Assembly (NCBI GenBank): GCA_949077035.1
Contig: CARUPR010000002.1
Location: 104,831 to 168,830, forward strand
Direction: 5' to 3'
Source of the DNA: an uncultured Eubacteriales bacterium
Lineage (GTDB): Bacteria; Bacillota; Clostridia; Christensenellales; UBA1242
DNA: 64,000 bases
The notes below the pieces were generated by a model. That model had not been told where the DNA came from, did no database searches, and saw only the letters and a list, made by a program, of their open reading frames with translations. A program made the translations under genes and the position numbers. This document shows positions 35,029 to 44,174 of the stretch, piece by piece. Position 1 is the stretch's first letter. Each line of letters opens with the position of its first letter.

Positions 35029-38000
35029 TCACTCAGATTTTGATTTGTTTTCAAGTTTTGAATATTCATAAATCGCCTGATTTTTTTGTTTTTCCAAAAG
35101 TTCTTGCATACCTTTTTCCATGGTAATTTGAAATCTTCTTTCGCCTTTAAGAAAATCAAAATAATTGTCGCTGTTCATATTGCTTGAAAGCTCTAATTTA
35201 TCTGATGCAGGGTCATATTTAAATAATGGCCAGAATCCACAATCAACAGCTTTTTTGGTTTCTAGCATCATGTTTGAAAGTTCAAAACCTTGATTAATGC
35301 AAGGGGCATATGCAATTACGATACTTACACCTTGATAATTTTGTGCATCACTTAATGTTTTTATTGCATGATTCATATTTCCGCCAAGAGCGATTTGACC
35401 TACAAATACATCTTTATACGCTAGTGCGATTTGACCTAAATTTTTCTTTGCGACCTTTTTCCCGCTGTCAGCAAATTTGACACTTGCTCCAGTTGGAGTT
35501 GCCTTGCTTGCTTGACCGCCTGTATTTGAATAACTTTGATTGTCAAGCACTAAAATATTTACATTTTCGCCACTTGCAAGAACATGGTCAAGTCCACCAA
35601 AGCCGATATCGTCAGCCCATCCATCGCCACCAATAATCCAAATTTTTTTGTCTTTGTTTATATTGTTAAATTGGCTGCCAAGTTTTATTCCAAGACCAAA
35701 TTCTGCATTATCTTCAAACAAACTATTTGCCCAGAAAACACCACCATTTTCATCTTTTCCATAAGGGCAGGCACCAAAAGTTCCGCCATAAATTGATGAG
35801 CAACCTGTAGCATTTGCAATCATCATATTGCTTCCATTAAGCATGGTCAATATTTTGATATAAGGTGTTTCACCGCAGCCAGCACAAGCACCAGAAAATT
35901 CAAATAAACTATCATTAAATTGAAGACCTTTTGTCATTGCAGAAGAGAATAATGTTTGTTTTTCACGTTTAAGCACATTTTCTTCTTTGTATTCTTTTGC
36001 TTTGTCTTCATAAACTTCCTCTGTGCCAACCATTTCAAGAGCCTTGTTGATGGCAGGGCAGGTTTTTGCACACACACCGCAGCCTGTGCAATCGTCTGGT
36101 GAAAGTAAGATTTTATACAATTTATCATTAAGACCAATAGCCTTGACAAAATCTTCTTTTTCCATTTTGTTGTCAATAAGCATTGCTTTCAGTGCAGAGT
36201 GAGGGCAGGCGATTACGCATTGACCACATTGAATACAATTTTCTTTTATCCAGTTTGGAAGCCTTGATGCAATGCCTCTCTTTTCATATTGACTGGTTGC
36301 AAGAGGTGTTGAGCCATCAGCCTCAAATTTTGATACTTTGATTGTGTTTCCCTGTAAGTTTTTGATTGGAAGCATGATATCATTATAAAATTTATTGTCA
36401 TACTGTGCGCTGTTTGCATTATAAACTTTGCCTGTCAAACTTGCAACATTAACTTCATCAGCATACTCAAGTGCAGCTTTCATTGCATTTATGTTTTTTT
36501 CTACAACTTCTTTTCCTTTGATTGCAAAAGTGTTTTCGATTGCTTTTGAAATGTTTTTAATAATTTCTTCATCGCTTAACAGGTTTGAGCATTTAAATAG
36601 GGCAGTTTGCATTATTATATTAATCTTGCTTCCTAAATTATTTTCGCGAGCAAGTTTTTGTCCATCAATTACAAAAAGTTTTGAATTTGTTTTTTGTAGT
36701 TTTTCGACATAATTTTTTGGTAAAACTTTGCCTATTTCATCTTTATTGAAGATTGTATTTAATAAAACAACACCATTATCTTTAAGGCCGTCAAGACAAT
36801 CATATCTTGTGACGAAAGAGAAATTGTTGATTGAAATTAAATTTGCATCTTTGACTAGATATTCGCTTTTAATTGGAGCATCAGAAAGTCTAAGGTGAGA
36901 TATGGTCAAACTTCCCGATTTTTTAGAGTCATATTCAAAATATCCCTGCACATATTTATCATAATTTTCACCTAAAATTTTGATGGTAGATTTGCTTGCC
37001 GAAACAGAGCCGTCAGAGCCAAGACCAAATATCTTGATAGCAAAACTATCATCTTGATAAGGGTCTTCTGATAAAGGCAATGAAGAATTAAACATATCAT
37101 CATCAATACCAATTGTGAAATCATCCTTTTGATTTTTTGACATATTATCAAAGACCGCTTTGATACAAGCAGGGGTAAAATCCTTTCCGCCTAAACCATA
37201 TCTGCCTGATAAAATGTTTGCTGATATATTAAAACTTCTTAAAGCGGCAGCAACATCAAGATAGAGAGGTGGTTTAGAGCCATTTTCCTTAGTTCTGTCA
37301 AGAATAGTAATATTTTTTACACTTTTTGGAAGTGCATCAATAAAGAGATGTGAAAGGAATGGTCTATAAAGTCTGACTTTGATTAAACCTATCTTTTTAT
37401 CATTATTTTTTTCTATATATTCTTCAATAGATTGACAAGAAGAGCCCATTGAAACGATTATGTCTTCAGCATCCTTTGCACCAACATATTCAAAAGCTTT
37501 GAAGTTTGAGTTTGTAATTTTATTGATTTGCTCAAAAACTTCTTCAAGGTTTTTCTCAATGCTATTATAATTGCCGCTGTTTCTTTCACGATTTTGGAAA
37601 AATACATCAGGGTTTTGTGCTGTCCCAAATTGTTTATCTTGATATGAAGATATAAATTGTTCTGGCAAATCTTTCACCAAATTTTTGATTTCGTCATCTT
37701 CAAACACCTTAATCTTTTGATATTCATGACTTGTTCTAAAACCATCAAAATGATGAAGAACTGGCAAAGAACACTTTAAAGCAAGCATATGTGATGCAAG
37801 TGCCATATAAACTGATTCTTGGACTGAAAAAGAGCCAAGCATGATAAAGCCAGTGCTTCTTACAGCCATGATGTCAGAATGGTCACAGAATATTGAAAGT
37901 GCGTGTGAAGCAACAGCTCTTGAAGCAACATGAATAACAGCAGGCAAACATTCTCCCGCCAATTTAAACATATTTGGAATCATAAGAAGCAGACCTTGGC

Positions 38001-38253
38001 TTGATGTGAATGTGCTTGATAATGAATGTGATGAAAGAGCACCATGTAAAAGTCCGGCAACTCCGCCTTCAGATTGCATTTCAATTATTTTTACATCTTG
38101 CCCCAAAATATTCTTTTGACCCTTGCTGCTTAAAGAGGAAGCATGTTCTGCCATAGGGCTTGAAGGTGTGATTGGATAGATTGGTATAACCTGTGATAAT
38201 TTATAAGCAATGCTGCCAACTGCTGAGCAGGCATCGGTAATGATTGTTTTCAT
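35029..38253 (-). CDS. nifJ: Pyruvate:ferredoxin (flavodoxin) oxidoreductase
   Basis: PFOR converts pyruvate and CoA to acetyl-CoA and CO2 and passes electrons to ferredoxin, a hallmark of anaerobes. This homodimeric type is 1074 residues, somewhat shorter than the usual ~1170. It has the N-terminal YPITPSSPMAE domain and two [4Fe-4S] motifs, CIQCGQCVIACP (about 671) and CTGCGVCAKTCP (about 718). The proximal cluster ligands are in CAGCGE, NATGCSS and APCINQG. The thiamine-diphosphate site is GDGWADDIGFGGLDH (about 873). The ATG follows TTAGGAG. It is a single gene with its own promoter. Confidence 0.97.
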   Translation of the reverse strand: MKTIITDACSAVGSIAYKLSQVIPIYPITPSSPMAEHASSLSSKGQKNILGQDVKIIEMQSEGGVAGLLHGALSSHSLSSTFTSSQGLLLMIPNMFKLAGECLPAVIHVASRAVASHALSIFCDHSDIMAVRSTGFIMLGSFSVQESVYMALASHMLALKCSLPVLHHFDGFRTSHEYQKIKVFEDDEIKNLVKDLPEQFISSYQDKQFGTAQNPDVFFQNRERNSGNYNSIEKNLEEVFEQINKITNSNFKAFEYVGAKDAEDIIVSMGSSCQSIEEYIEKNNDKKIGLIKVRLYRPFLSHLFIDALPKSVKNITILDRTKENGSKPPLYLDVAAALRSFNISANILSGRYGLGGKDFTPACIKAVFDNMSKNQKDDFTIGIDDDMFNSSLPLSEDPYQDDSFAIKIFGLGSDGSVSASKSTIKILGENYDKYVQGYFEYDSKKSGSLTISHLRLSDAPIKSEYLVKDANLISINNFSFVTRYDCLDGLKDNGVVLLNTIFNKDEIGKVLPKNYVEKLQKTNSKLFVIDGQKLARENNLGSKINIIMQTALFKCSNLLSDEEIIKNISKAIENTFAIKGKEVVEKNINAMKAALEYADEVNVASLTGKVYNANSAQYDNKFYNDIMLPIKNLQGNTIKVSKFEADGSTPLATSQYEKRGIASRLPNWIKENCIQCGQCVIACPHSALKAMLIDNKMEKEDFVKAIGLNDKLYKILLSPDDCTGCGVCAKTCPAINKALEMVGTEEVYEDKAKEYKEENVLKREKQTLFSSAMTKGLQFNDSLFEFSGACAGCGETPYIKILTMLNGSNMMIANATGCSSIYGGTFGACPYGKDENGGVFWANSLFEDNAEFGLGIKLGSQFNNINKDKKIWIIGGDGWADDIGFGGLDHVLASGENVNILVLDNQSYSNTGGQASKATPTGASVKFADSGKKVAKKNLGQIALAYKDVFVGQIALGGNMNHAIKTLSDAQNYQGVSIVIAYAPCINQGFELSNMMLETKKAVDCGFWPLFKYDPASDKLELSSNMNSDNYFDFLKGERRFQITMEKGMQELLEKQKNQAIYEYSKLENKSKSE

Positions 38254-38275
38254 ATAATAAACTCCTAACTATAAA

Positions 38276-38304
38276 AGTATATATATTTTATATATATAAG
38301 TCAA
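38276..38304 (-). promoter_or_regulatory. PFOR promoter
   Basis: On the minus strand TTGACT (38304-38299), a 17-bp spacer, then TATACT (38281-38276). The leader is about 17 nt and includes AGGAG. Confidence 0.7.
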
Positions 38305-38371
38305 TTATATTTGGGTGATGATTAAATTTAAAAATACTTTTTTATAGAATTTATTTTCCTCCCTAAAAAAT

Positions 38372-38400
38372 TTGACATGGATAAGATAATTTTATAAAAT
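38372..38400 (+). promoter_or_regulatory. truA promoter giving a predicted leaderless mRNA
   Basis: Perfect TTGACA (38372-38377), a 17-bp spacer, then TAAAAT (38395-38400). The ATG at 38408 is eight bases downstream. The sequence between (ATCTTCT) has no ribosome site. Confidence 0.75.
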
Positions 38401-38407
38401 ATCTTCT

Positions 38408-39142
38408 ATGAAAAGAATATTACTTACAATTGAATATGATGGAACAGGTTATTGCGGCTGGCAAAAACAGCCAAACCAGAAAACGGTGCAGGGCGAGATT
38501 GAGGATGCAATTTTAAGAAGCATTGGTGAAAGGGTGGAAATTTTTGGAAGTGGTAGGACTGATGCAGGGGTGCATGGCTTAAATCAAACTGCACACTTTG
38601 ACTTGAAAGCACCTGTCCCAATATCTAAAATGGCAGAAGTTTTAAATAATGCACTTCCTTCTGACATTTCAATAAAAAAAGCAGTTATTGTAGATGATGA
38701 TTTTCACGCACGATTTTCAATCAAGAAAAAACAATATCTTTACAAAATTTACAACAGCAAAGATAAAGATGTTTTTTTAGCAAATAGGGCAGCTTGGATA
38801 AAAAAAGAACTTGATATTGATAAAATGCGTGAGGCTGCACAAATGCTTGTAGGCACCCATGATTTTCATGGCTATTGCTCTGCAAACACCTCGGTAGAAA
38901 ATTTTGTGAGAACAATTTATGAGATAAATCTTGAAAAAGTTGATGATTTTATCCTTATTTCAGTCACTGGAAGTGGTTTTTTGTATAATATGGTGAGGAT
39001 AATCGTTGGCACTCTTGTTGATTATGCTTTGGACAAGATAAGCAAAGAGGATATTGAAACTGCATTATCGCAGGGGCTGCGCTGCCATTCTGGTCAAACA
39101 ATGCCAGCTTGTGGACTTTATCTTAAAGAAACCTTTTATTGA
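38408..39142 (+). CDS. truA: tRNA pseudouridine synthase A
   Basis: TruA makes pseudouridine at positions 38-40 of the tRNA anticodon arm. The 244-residue protein has the catalytic motif GRTDAGVHG with Asp52, the N-terminal YDGTGYCGWQKQPNQKTVQG, and the C-terminal GSGFLYNMVRIIVGTL. The length is typical. The start codon is fixed by the promoter, which implies a leaderless transcript. The alaS gene follows with its own promoter. Confidence 0.96.
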   Translation: MKRILLTIEYDGTGYCGWQKQPNQKTVQGEIEDAILRSIGERVEIFGSGRTDAGVHGLNQTAHFDLKAPVPISKMAEVLNNALPSDISIKKAVIVDDDFHARFSIKKKQYLYKIYNSKDKDVFLANRAAWIKKELDIDKMREAAQMLVGTHDFHGYCSANTSVENFVRTIYEINLEKVDDFILISVTGSGFLYNMVRIIVGTLVDYALDKISKEDIETALSQGLRCHSGQTMPACGLYLKETFY

Positions 39143-39224
39143 TTGTTTTGTTTATAGATGAATTGTAGTTTATAAAATATTTTTTATATTTTTTGATTTA
39201 CTTTTGATTGATTTTTTAACTTTG

Positions 39225-39236
39225 ATATGATAAAAT
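39225..39236 (+). promoter_or_regulatory. Extended -10 promoter of alaS
   Basis: TGA-TAAAAT (hexamer 39231-39236) lies eight bases before the ATG at 39244. No good -35 was found. Transcription should begin at about 39243, giving no leader, or a 12-nt one if translation starts at 39256. Confidence 0.5.
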
Positions 39237-39243
39237 ACATTCC

Positions 39244-41073
39244 ATGGAGAAAATTATGTTGACAGATGACTATTTAAAAGAATTATGGTTTAAATTTTTT
39301 ACAGAACATGGGTTTAAAAAGATTGATGGCTATTCAATCATTCCAGAAAATGACCCAACTGTTCTTTTCACTACAGCAGGAATGCATCCTTTAGTGCCTT
39401 ATCTTTTGGGTGAGCCTCATCCAGCAGGCAATAGGATTTGTGATGTCCAAAGATGTATAAGGACAAATGATATAGACAGTGTTGGTGATGACTGGCATTT
39501 GACTTGTTTTGAAATGCTTGGAAATTGGTTTTTGGGTGATTGCCCAAAAGAAGAAATGATAAAACTTTCTTTTGAATTTTTGACAAGTCCTAAATATTTA
39601 GGTCTAAACAAAGATAATCTTGCAACCACTGTTTTTGCAGGTGATGAAACAGCACCTCGCGATGATAGTGCCTGCAAAACTTGGAAAGATTGTGGAATTA
39701 AAGAGGTATTCTTCTGTGGTAAAGATGACAACTGGTGGGCTCTTGGTGGCGGTGTTGGCCCATGCGGTCCTGATAGCGAGATGTTTCTTGACACTGGCAA
39801 ACCAAAATGCAGTCAGACCTGCTCACCATCATGCAGTTGTGGCAAATATGTTGAAATTTGGAATGATGTTTTCATGCAATATAATGTCAAAAATAATGGC
39901 GAAAAAGCTGAAAAACTTGCTAGACCAAATATCGATACAGGAATGGGACTTGAAAGAACTATCGCAATATTAAACAATGCAAAAAGTGTCTATGATACAG
40001 GTTGTTTAAAAGATGTTATAGATTTTATTTCAGCTCATGCTGGAAAAGGCTATAAAGAAGACGAAAAGTCAACCAAGTATTATAGAATTATCACCGACCA
40101 TTTGCGTTCATCTGTGTTTATCTTAGGTGATGCAAGAGGGGTTACACCTTCAAATGTGGGTCAAGGTTATATATTAAGAAGATTCATTCGTAGGGCGATT
40201 AATTGTGCAAGAAATATAAATCTTGATTGTGCTTTCTTTGCAGACATTGCTGATATCTATGTCAATAAGTATGGAAAATATTATGATGACATTGCTTCAA
40301 AGAGAGATTTTATCAAGGAAGAAATTTCAAAAGAGGTAGAAAAATTTTCAAAAGCTCTTGAAGAGGGACATAAAGAATTTGAAAAGGTGATTGCCGGAAT
40401 TGAAAAACATAAACTTTTTGCTGCAAAAACAGGTGAGATAGTTGAAAATAAGATAAGCGGAAAATCGGCTTTCAGACTTTATGACACCTTTGGTTTTCCT
40501 TTTGAGCTGACAAAAGAGTTGGCATTAGAGAGAGGATACAGCGTTGACCAAATTGAATTTGATGAGAAGTTTAAAGAGCATCAAGAGAAATCTCGTCAGG
40601 CTGCTGCAGGTCAATTTAAGGGTGGGCTTGCCGACACTTCAAAACAAAGTGCATATCTTCATACAGCAACACATCTGCTTTTAGCAGGTCTTCAAAAGAA
40701 GTTTGGTTTTGATGTGAAACAAAGGGGCTCTAATATTACTCCAGAACGTCTACGTTTTGATTTCAATCTTGACCATAAAATGACAAAAGAAGAGATTGAT
40801 GAAATAGAAAATTTTGTAAATGATGCAATAAAAAAATCTATTCCTGTTGTATGTGAAATTATGAGTTTGGAAGAGGCTAAAAACAGCGGTGCAGAAGGTA
40901 TTTTTGCAAGCAAATATGGTCAAGAAGTCAAGGTTTATACCATTGGTGATATAAGCAAAGAAATTTGCGGTGGTCCTCATGCCGAAAACACAAGCGACCT
41001 TCATCATTTTAAAATAATCAAAGAAGAGTCATCTTCAAGTGGTATAAGAAGGATTAAGGCAATTCTTGATTAA
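39244..41073 (+). CDS. alaS: Short alanyl-tRNA synthetase without the C-Ala domain
   Basis: This class II synthetase charges tRNA-Ala. At 609 residues it is far shorter than the usual ~870. The aminoacylation core is complete (RICDVQRCIRTNDIDS, GGGVGPCGPDSE, GMGLERTIAIL). So is the editing domain, with HTATH (about 474-478) and CGGPH (about 575-579). The DHHA1/C-Ala domain for dimerisation and tRNA binding is missing. Near residues 187-203 lies a cysteine-rich insertion (KCSQTCSPSCSCGKY) that I associate with the short AlaRS form of Patescibacteria and some uncultured Firmicutes. Translation may start at 39244 (leaderless) or at the ATG at 39256, which GGAGA precedes. Confidence 0.95.
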   Translation: MEKIMLTDDYLKELWFKFFTEHGFKKIDGYSIIPENDPTVLFTTAGMHPLVPYLLGEPHPAGNRICDVQRCIRTNDIDSVGDDWHLTCFEMLGNWFLGDCPKEEMIKLSFEFLTSPKYLGLNKDNLATTVFAGDETAPRDDSACKTWKDCGIKEVFFCGKDDNWWALGGGVGPCGPDSEMFLDTGKPKCSQTCSPSCSCGKYVEIWNDVFMQYNVKNNGEKAEKLARPNIDTGMGLERTIAILNNAKSVYDTGCLKDVIDFISAHAGKGYKEDEKSTKYYRIITDHLRSSVFILGDARGVTPSNVGQGYILRRFIRRAINCARNINLDCAFFADIADIYVNKYGKYYDDIASKRDFIKEEISKEVEKFSKALEEGHKEFEKVIAGIEKHKLFAAKTGEIVENKISGKSAFRLYDTFGFPFELTKELALERGYSVDQIEFDEKFKEHQEKSRQAAAGQFKGGLADTSKQSAYLHTATHLLLAGLQKKFGFDVKQRGSNITPERLRFDFNLDHKMTKEEIDEIENFVNDAIKKSIPVVCEIMSLEEAKNSGAEGIFASKYGQEVKVYTIGDISKEICGGPHAENTSDLHHFKIIKEESSSSGIRRIKAILD

Positions 41074-41099
41074 ATAATTTGATTTTGTCTTAAAATATA

Positions 41100-41128
41100 T
41101 TGTATTTTTACAAAATGTATGATACAAT
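41100..41128 (+). promoter_or_regulatory. Promoter of the 41148 gene
   Basis: TTGTAT (41100-41105), a 17-bp spacer, then TACAAT (41123-41128). A strong ribosome site, GGGAGGA, lies before the ATG. Confidence 0.55.
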
Positions 41129-41147
41129 ATTTAAAAGGGAGGAATAA

Positions 41148-42599
41148 ATGGCAAAAAAGGGAAATGTTAAAAAAGGTTTTGCAAATTATTTGCTTATTCT
41201 GTTTATTGCGATAATTGCTGCATTTTTTATAATTGTTACAATAATGCTTTTTACTCCATTCAAAAGTATTTTAGGATTCAAATATTTTGTATATTATGGG
41301 GATGCTAAACAAATTTCCTCAATAAAAAGCGCAGGGCAAGATATTGGTATAAATTTTTCAAATATAGAAAATGTTGATATAGAGTGTGGTTTTTCTAATG
41401 TCATTATCAAAAGAGCAGGCTCTAAGATTGATAGTGGTAAGATTGTTATTGAAAATAAATGTTCTGGTTTTGCTCGTGAAGACCAAGATACAGATTTTAA
41501 ATATGATATCAATTTTACCGATAACACTTTCAAAAATCTTAAAATAAAAGTTACCGAACCTGAAGGATTTTTGTTTTTTAAGAAGGATATAACTATCTCT
41601 CTTTTAACAACAATTTATCAAAAAGATTCTTTCAATAATACAAAGATAAATATAAACAGCACAAAGGGAAATGTCTTTGTTGGAAACAATGAAGTTTTAA
41701 ATCAAAGTCCAGAAGCTTTCAATGACACTTCTATAAAATCTTTGGATGTAAAAAATACCGATGGTGATATATTTATATTTGAAAAAACATCAAAAATCTC
41801 TGATTTAATGATTAAAACAAATAAAGGTTATATTGATGCAAGGGCAAACTTTGAAATAAACAATTTAAAGTTGAATGCTTTAAAATCAAAAATAAATTTC
41901 AATGGTTTGACTTTAGATGATGCAAAATTCAATATAAACAATTCTGATTTGAATATCAATAATTTAAATGCAAAAAATCAGGCAGAACTTGATGTAAAAT
42001 CAGGTTATATCACAGTCAATAATTTGGAAGGGACAATAACTTCAAATTCAATGATAAGCGATATGGGAAAGGCAACTATTACTATAAATAATGTAAAAAA
42101 CGGCAATGTTGTTTTCCCAAATGCTAATGATTCTGTTATAAAATTGGGAAGTGTTGATGAAAATTCTCAAGTATATTTGAGAGGAAAGGATTGTGACGCA
42201 AAAATCAATAAATTAGCTGGGGTAGCTTTTATTGAAACAACTGGTGGAAATGTTGCAATAACTACTAAAGGAAAAGAAAAGGAAACTGATATAGAAGCTT
42301 CACCACGCCTAGAAGTTAAGACTGGGTCTGGAAATATAAATTTAAAATATAAAGAAAAAAATATCAAAAATAATTATGTAAATTTAAAGACCAATTCAGG
42401 CAGTATAAATGTTGATTTAAGTCAAGAACTTGCGTTTGTCCTTAATGTTTTTAATACAAAAAATGAGGTAAGAGATAATAAAAACATTTCTATTGAAGGT
42501 TATGGCAATGAATTTGTTATTCCATTGGTAAGAAATGGCGGAACAAATAATCTTAATATCACTTCTGATGGAAAGATTGCAGTAAATTTTATTAAATAA
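41148..42599 (+). CDS. Membrane-anchored beta-helix protein, DUF4097-like
   Basis: The 483-residue protein has one N-terminal membrane helix (about 14-37). A long extracellular stretch of short alternating beta strands follows, with many Asn/Asp turns. Repeats of the kind VKNTDGDIFIF, IKTNKGYIDAR, VKSGYITVNN, VKTGSGNINLKY and LKTNSGSINVDL follow the DUF4097 putative-adhesin pattern. Here each strand pair is marked by a T-x-G-x-I turn. The fold is probably a parallel beta-helix. No catalytic residues are seen. It is a stand-alone transcription unit. Confidence 0.8.
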   Translation: MAKKGNVKKGFANYLLILFIAIIAAFFIIVTIMLFTPFKSILGFKYFVYYGDAKQISSIKSAGQDIGINFSNIENVDIECGFSNVIIKRAGSKIDSGKIVIENKCSGFAREDQDTDFKYDINFTDNTFKNLKIKVTEPEGFLFFKKDITISLLTTIYQKDSFNNTKININSTKGNVFVGNNEVLNQSPEAFNDTSIKSLDVKNTDGDIFIFEKTSKISDLMIKTNKGYIDARANFEINNLKLNALKSKINFNGLTLDDAKFNINNSDLNINNLNAKNQAELDVKSGYITVNNLEGTITSNSMISDMGKATITINNVKNGNVVFPNANDSVIKLGSVDENSQVYLRGKDCDAKINKLAGVAFIETTGGNVAITTKGKEKETDIEASPRLEVKTGSGNINLKYKEKNIKNNYVNLKTNSGSINVDLSQELAFVLNVFNTKNEVRDNKNISIEGYGNEFVIPLVRNGGTNNLNITSDGKIAVNFIK

Positions 42600-42630
42600 T
42601 TAAAATATAAATCATTTTAATTAAATTAAA

Positions 42631-42662
42631 AAGAGAATTTCAAAAATGAAATTCTCTTTATT
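42631..42662 (+). terminator. Intrinsic terminator after the 41148 gene
   Basis: AAGAGAATTTC (42631-42641) pairs perfectly with GAAATTCTCTT (42648-42658), followed by a T-rich stretch. Confidence 0.85.
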
Positions 42663-42668
42663 TTTATT

Positions 42669-42782
42669 AACTCAAGATAGGTGTAAACAACAAGTATGTT
42701 TTTTAGTGACGCAAGATAGGAATGATTGAAATGAGTGCTTTTTTAGTGATGCAAGACATAGGCAAAGAGGGTGCTTTTTTTA
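42669..42782 (+). repeat. Three tandem copies of the ~40-bp terminator-associated repeat
   Basis: Copies at 42669-42704, 42705-42744 and 42745-42782 each contain CAAGATAGG or CAAGACATAGG. They end in AGTATGTTTTTT, GAGTGCTTTTTT and GGGTGCTTTTTTT. The period is about 40 bp. They lie just after the terminator and in the same direction. Confidence 0.85.
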
Positions 42783-42854
42783 GAAATAAGAAAGATTGAG
42801 CATGAGAGTTTTCATTTGCGATAATGAAAATTTGAATTTATACAAATTTGAAGC

Positions 42855-44093
42855 TTAACTTATTGGTTTTTCTTGGTTGTCTGAAATATCTGTTTTTAAT
42901 TTGACCTTTCTTTCCAAACTTCCTTCTTTGTTGAGTTTGAAATTTTTAAATCGCAGCAGCAAGAATAAGGTTATTCCAAAGGCACCGCCAACGATTTGGG
43001 CAATATCTGTATTAAATGGAGAAAATATTGCTATAGACAATATTATTCTTATCAGCTTTGTCGAAAAATGAATTATCGTTGATTTAGTCGCAGAGTATTC
43101 AAGTTGTAAAAATGTTGAAATGTTTGCTTTTACACTATTTATGATTAAATCAGCGATTTGAATGGACAAATAAATTATACCAATTTTCAAAACTACATGA
43201 TATAAGCTGAATAGAGAGAAAAATAATATTAATCCAATAATTATATAAAAAGCGGTGATTATTGCCGAATTTTTTAGCGATTTTTTATAATTATATACCG
43301 ACTGAGATATATCTATTTTTGCAATTCTGTTTATGACAACAACTGCATCCCAAAGAGGGTCGGTGGTTAAGTTTATAAAAGTTATTGCAATATAATATTC
43401 CTCACCAAAGCTAAATGCAATTTTAAAGCCAACAAGGTATATTACAAGCATTAGCAAGTCGCCAAGAATATTTAAAGATTCATATTTGAAATTTTTTATG
43501 ATATTAAAGGCAAACTTAAATTTATTTATGTTAAAACCAAACCAAACACAAACATATATAAATAAAGCAGAGAGATTGACTATCAAGATTATAAGTTGAT
43601 TTTTTGTTATAAGTGCGGTTATTGTCACCGATAATAAATTTAAGATAATAAATCCAATACTACATAAATTGCCAGGTTTATCTTTATTCTCAAAATACAA
43701 TTTTTCTGTTATAATATTATTTACATAACTAAAAAACAGTTGGCCAATAGCCATTAATGTGAAGATTTTATAAATTTTAGCATCCATATTCATAAAAGTA
43801 ATATAGTCTTCTACAAAAATTCCAACTAAACTAAATATTAATAATCCGAATATAATACCCAAAATCATGCCGGTATTTACACAATCTTTATTATTTTCTT
43901 TATTCGCTCTTATATTAGATGCTGATGAAAAGAAACTCAACAAAACATAAACTGCAAATTGAAGGGGATAGGTTATAGAAAAAATCCCAGAAAAAGCAGT
44001 ATTTCCGGTTATTAAACCAAGTAAAAAATATGTCATCACATTGAGAATAGAAAAAGCAAAAGCAGTCATCGACATTGTAAAATAGCGTTTCAT
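42855..44093 (-). CDS. MATE-like multidrug/flippase-type membrane transporter
   Basis: The protein of 412 residues has about 12 predicted membrane helices in two similar halves, the layout of MatE/MVF transporters. The sequence is diverged, so drug efflux versus lipid or polysaccharide flipping cannot be settled. I moved the start to the ATG at 44093, because a perfect TTGACA (44129-44124) and TATCAT (44106-44101) occupy the upstream part of the frame. The ATG then lies eight bases from the -10 box. The neighbouring ABC-F gene on the same strand suggests a defence-related role. The tail after the last helix is charged. Confidence 0.7.
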   Translation of the reverse strand: MKRYFTMSMTAFAFSILNVMTYFLLGLITGNTAFSGIFSITYPLQFAVYVLLSFFSSASNIRANKENNKDCVNTGMILGIIFGLLIFSLVGIFVEDYITFMNMDAKIYKIFTLMAIGQLFFSYVNNIITEKLYFENKDKPGNLCSIGFIILNLLSVTITALITKNQLIILIVNLSALFIYVCVWFGFNINKFKFAFNIIKNFKYESLNILGDLLMLVIYLVGFKIAFSFGEEYYIAITFINLTTDPLWDAVVVINRIAKIDISQSVYNYKKSLKNSAIITAFYIIIGLILFFSLFSLYHVVLKIGIIYLSIQIADLIINSVKANISTFLQLEYSATKSTIIHFSTKLIRIILSIAIFSPFNTDIAQIVGGAFGITLFLLLRFKNFKLNKEGSLERKVKLKTDISDNQEKPIS

Positions 44094-44100
44094 AAAAATT

Positions 44101-44129
44101 ATGATACCATATTTTCTTGTCTTTGTCAA
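44101..44129 (-). promoter_or_regulatory. Promoter of the MATE-like gene, predicted leaderless
   Basis: TTGACA (44129-44124), a 17-bp spacer, then TATCAT (44106-44101) on the minus strand. The ATG at 44093 is eight bases on, without a ribosome site. Confidence 0.65.
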
Positions 44130-44174
44130 GATTGTGAGTATTGCTTAAGAGTTTAAGCTTATTAAAAAAGATGG

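Noticed and set aside
42669..42782. CRISPR array
   Set aside because: The units are diverged, contiguous and T-run-ended, without unique spacers or cas genes.
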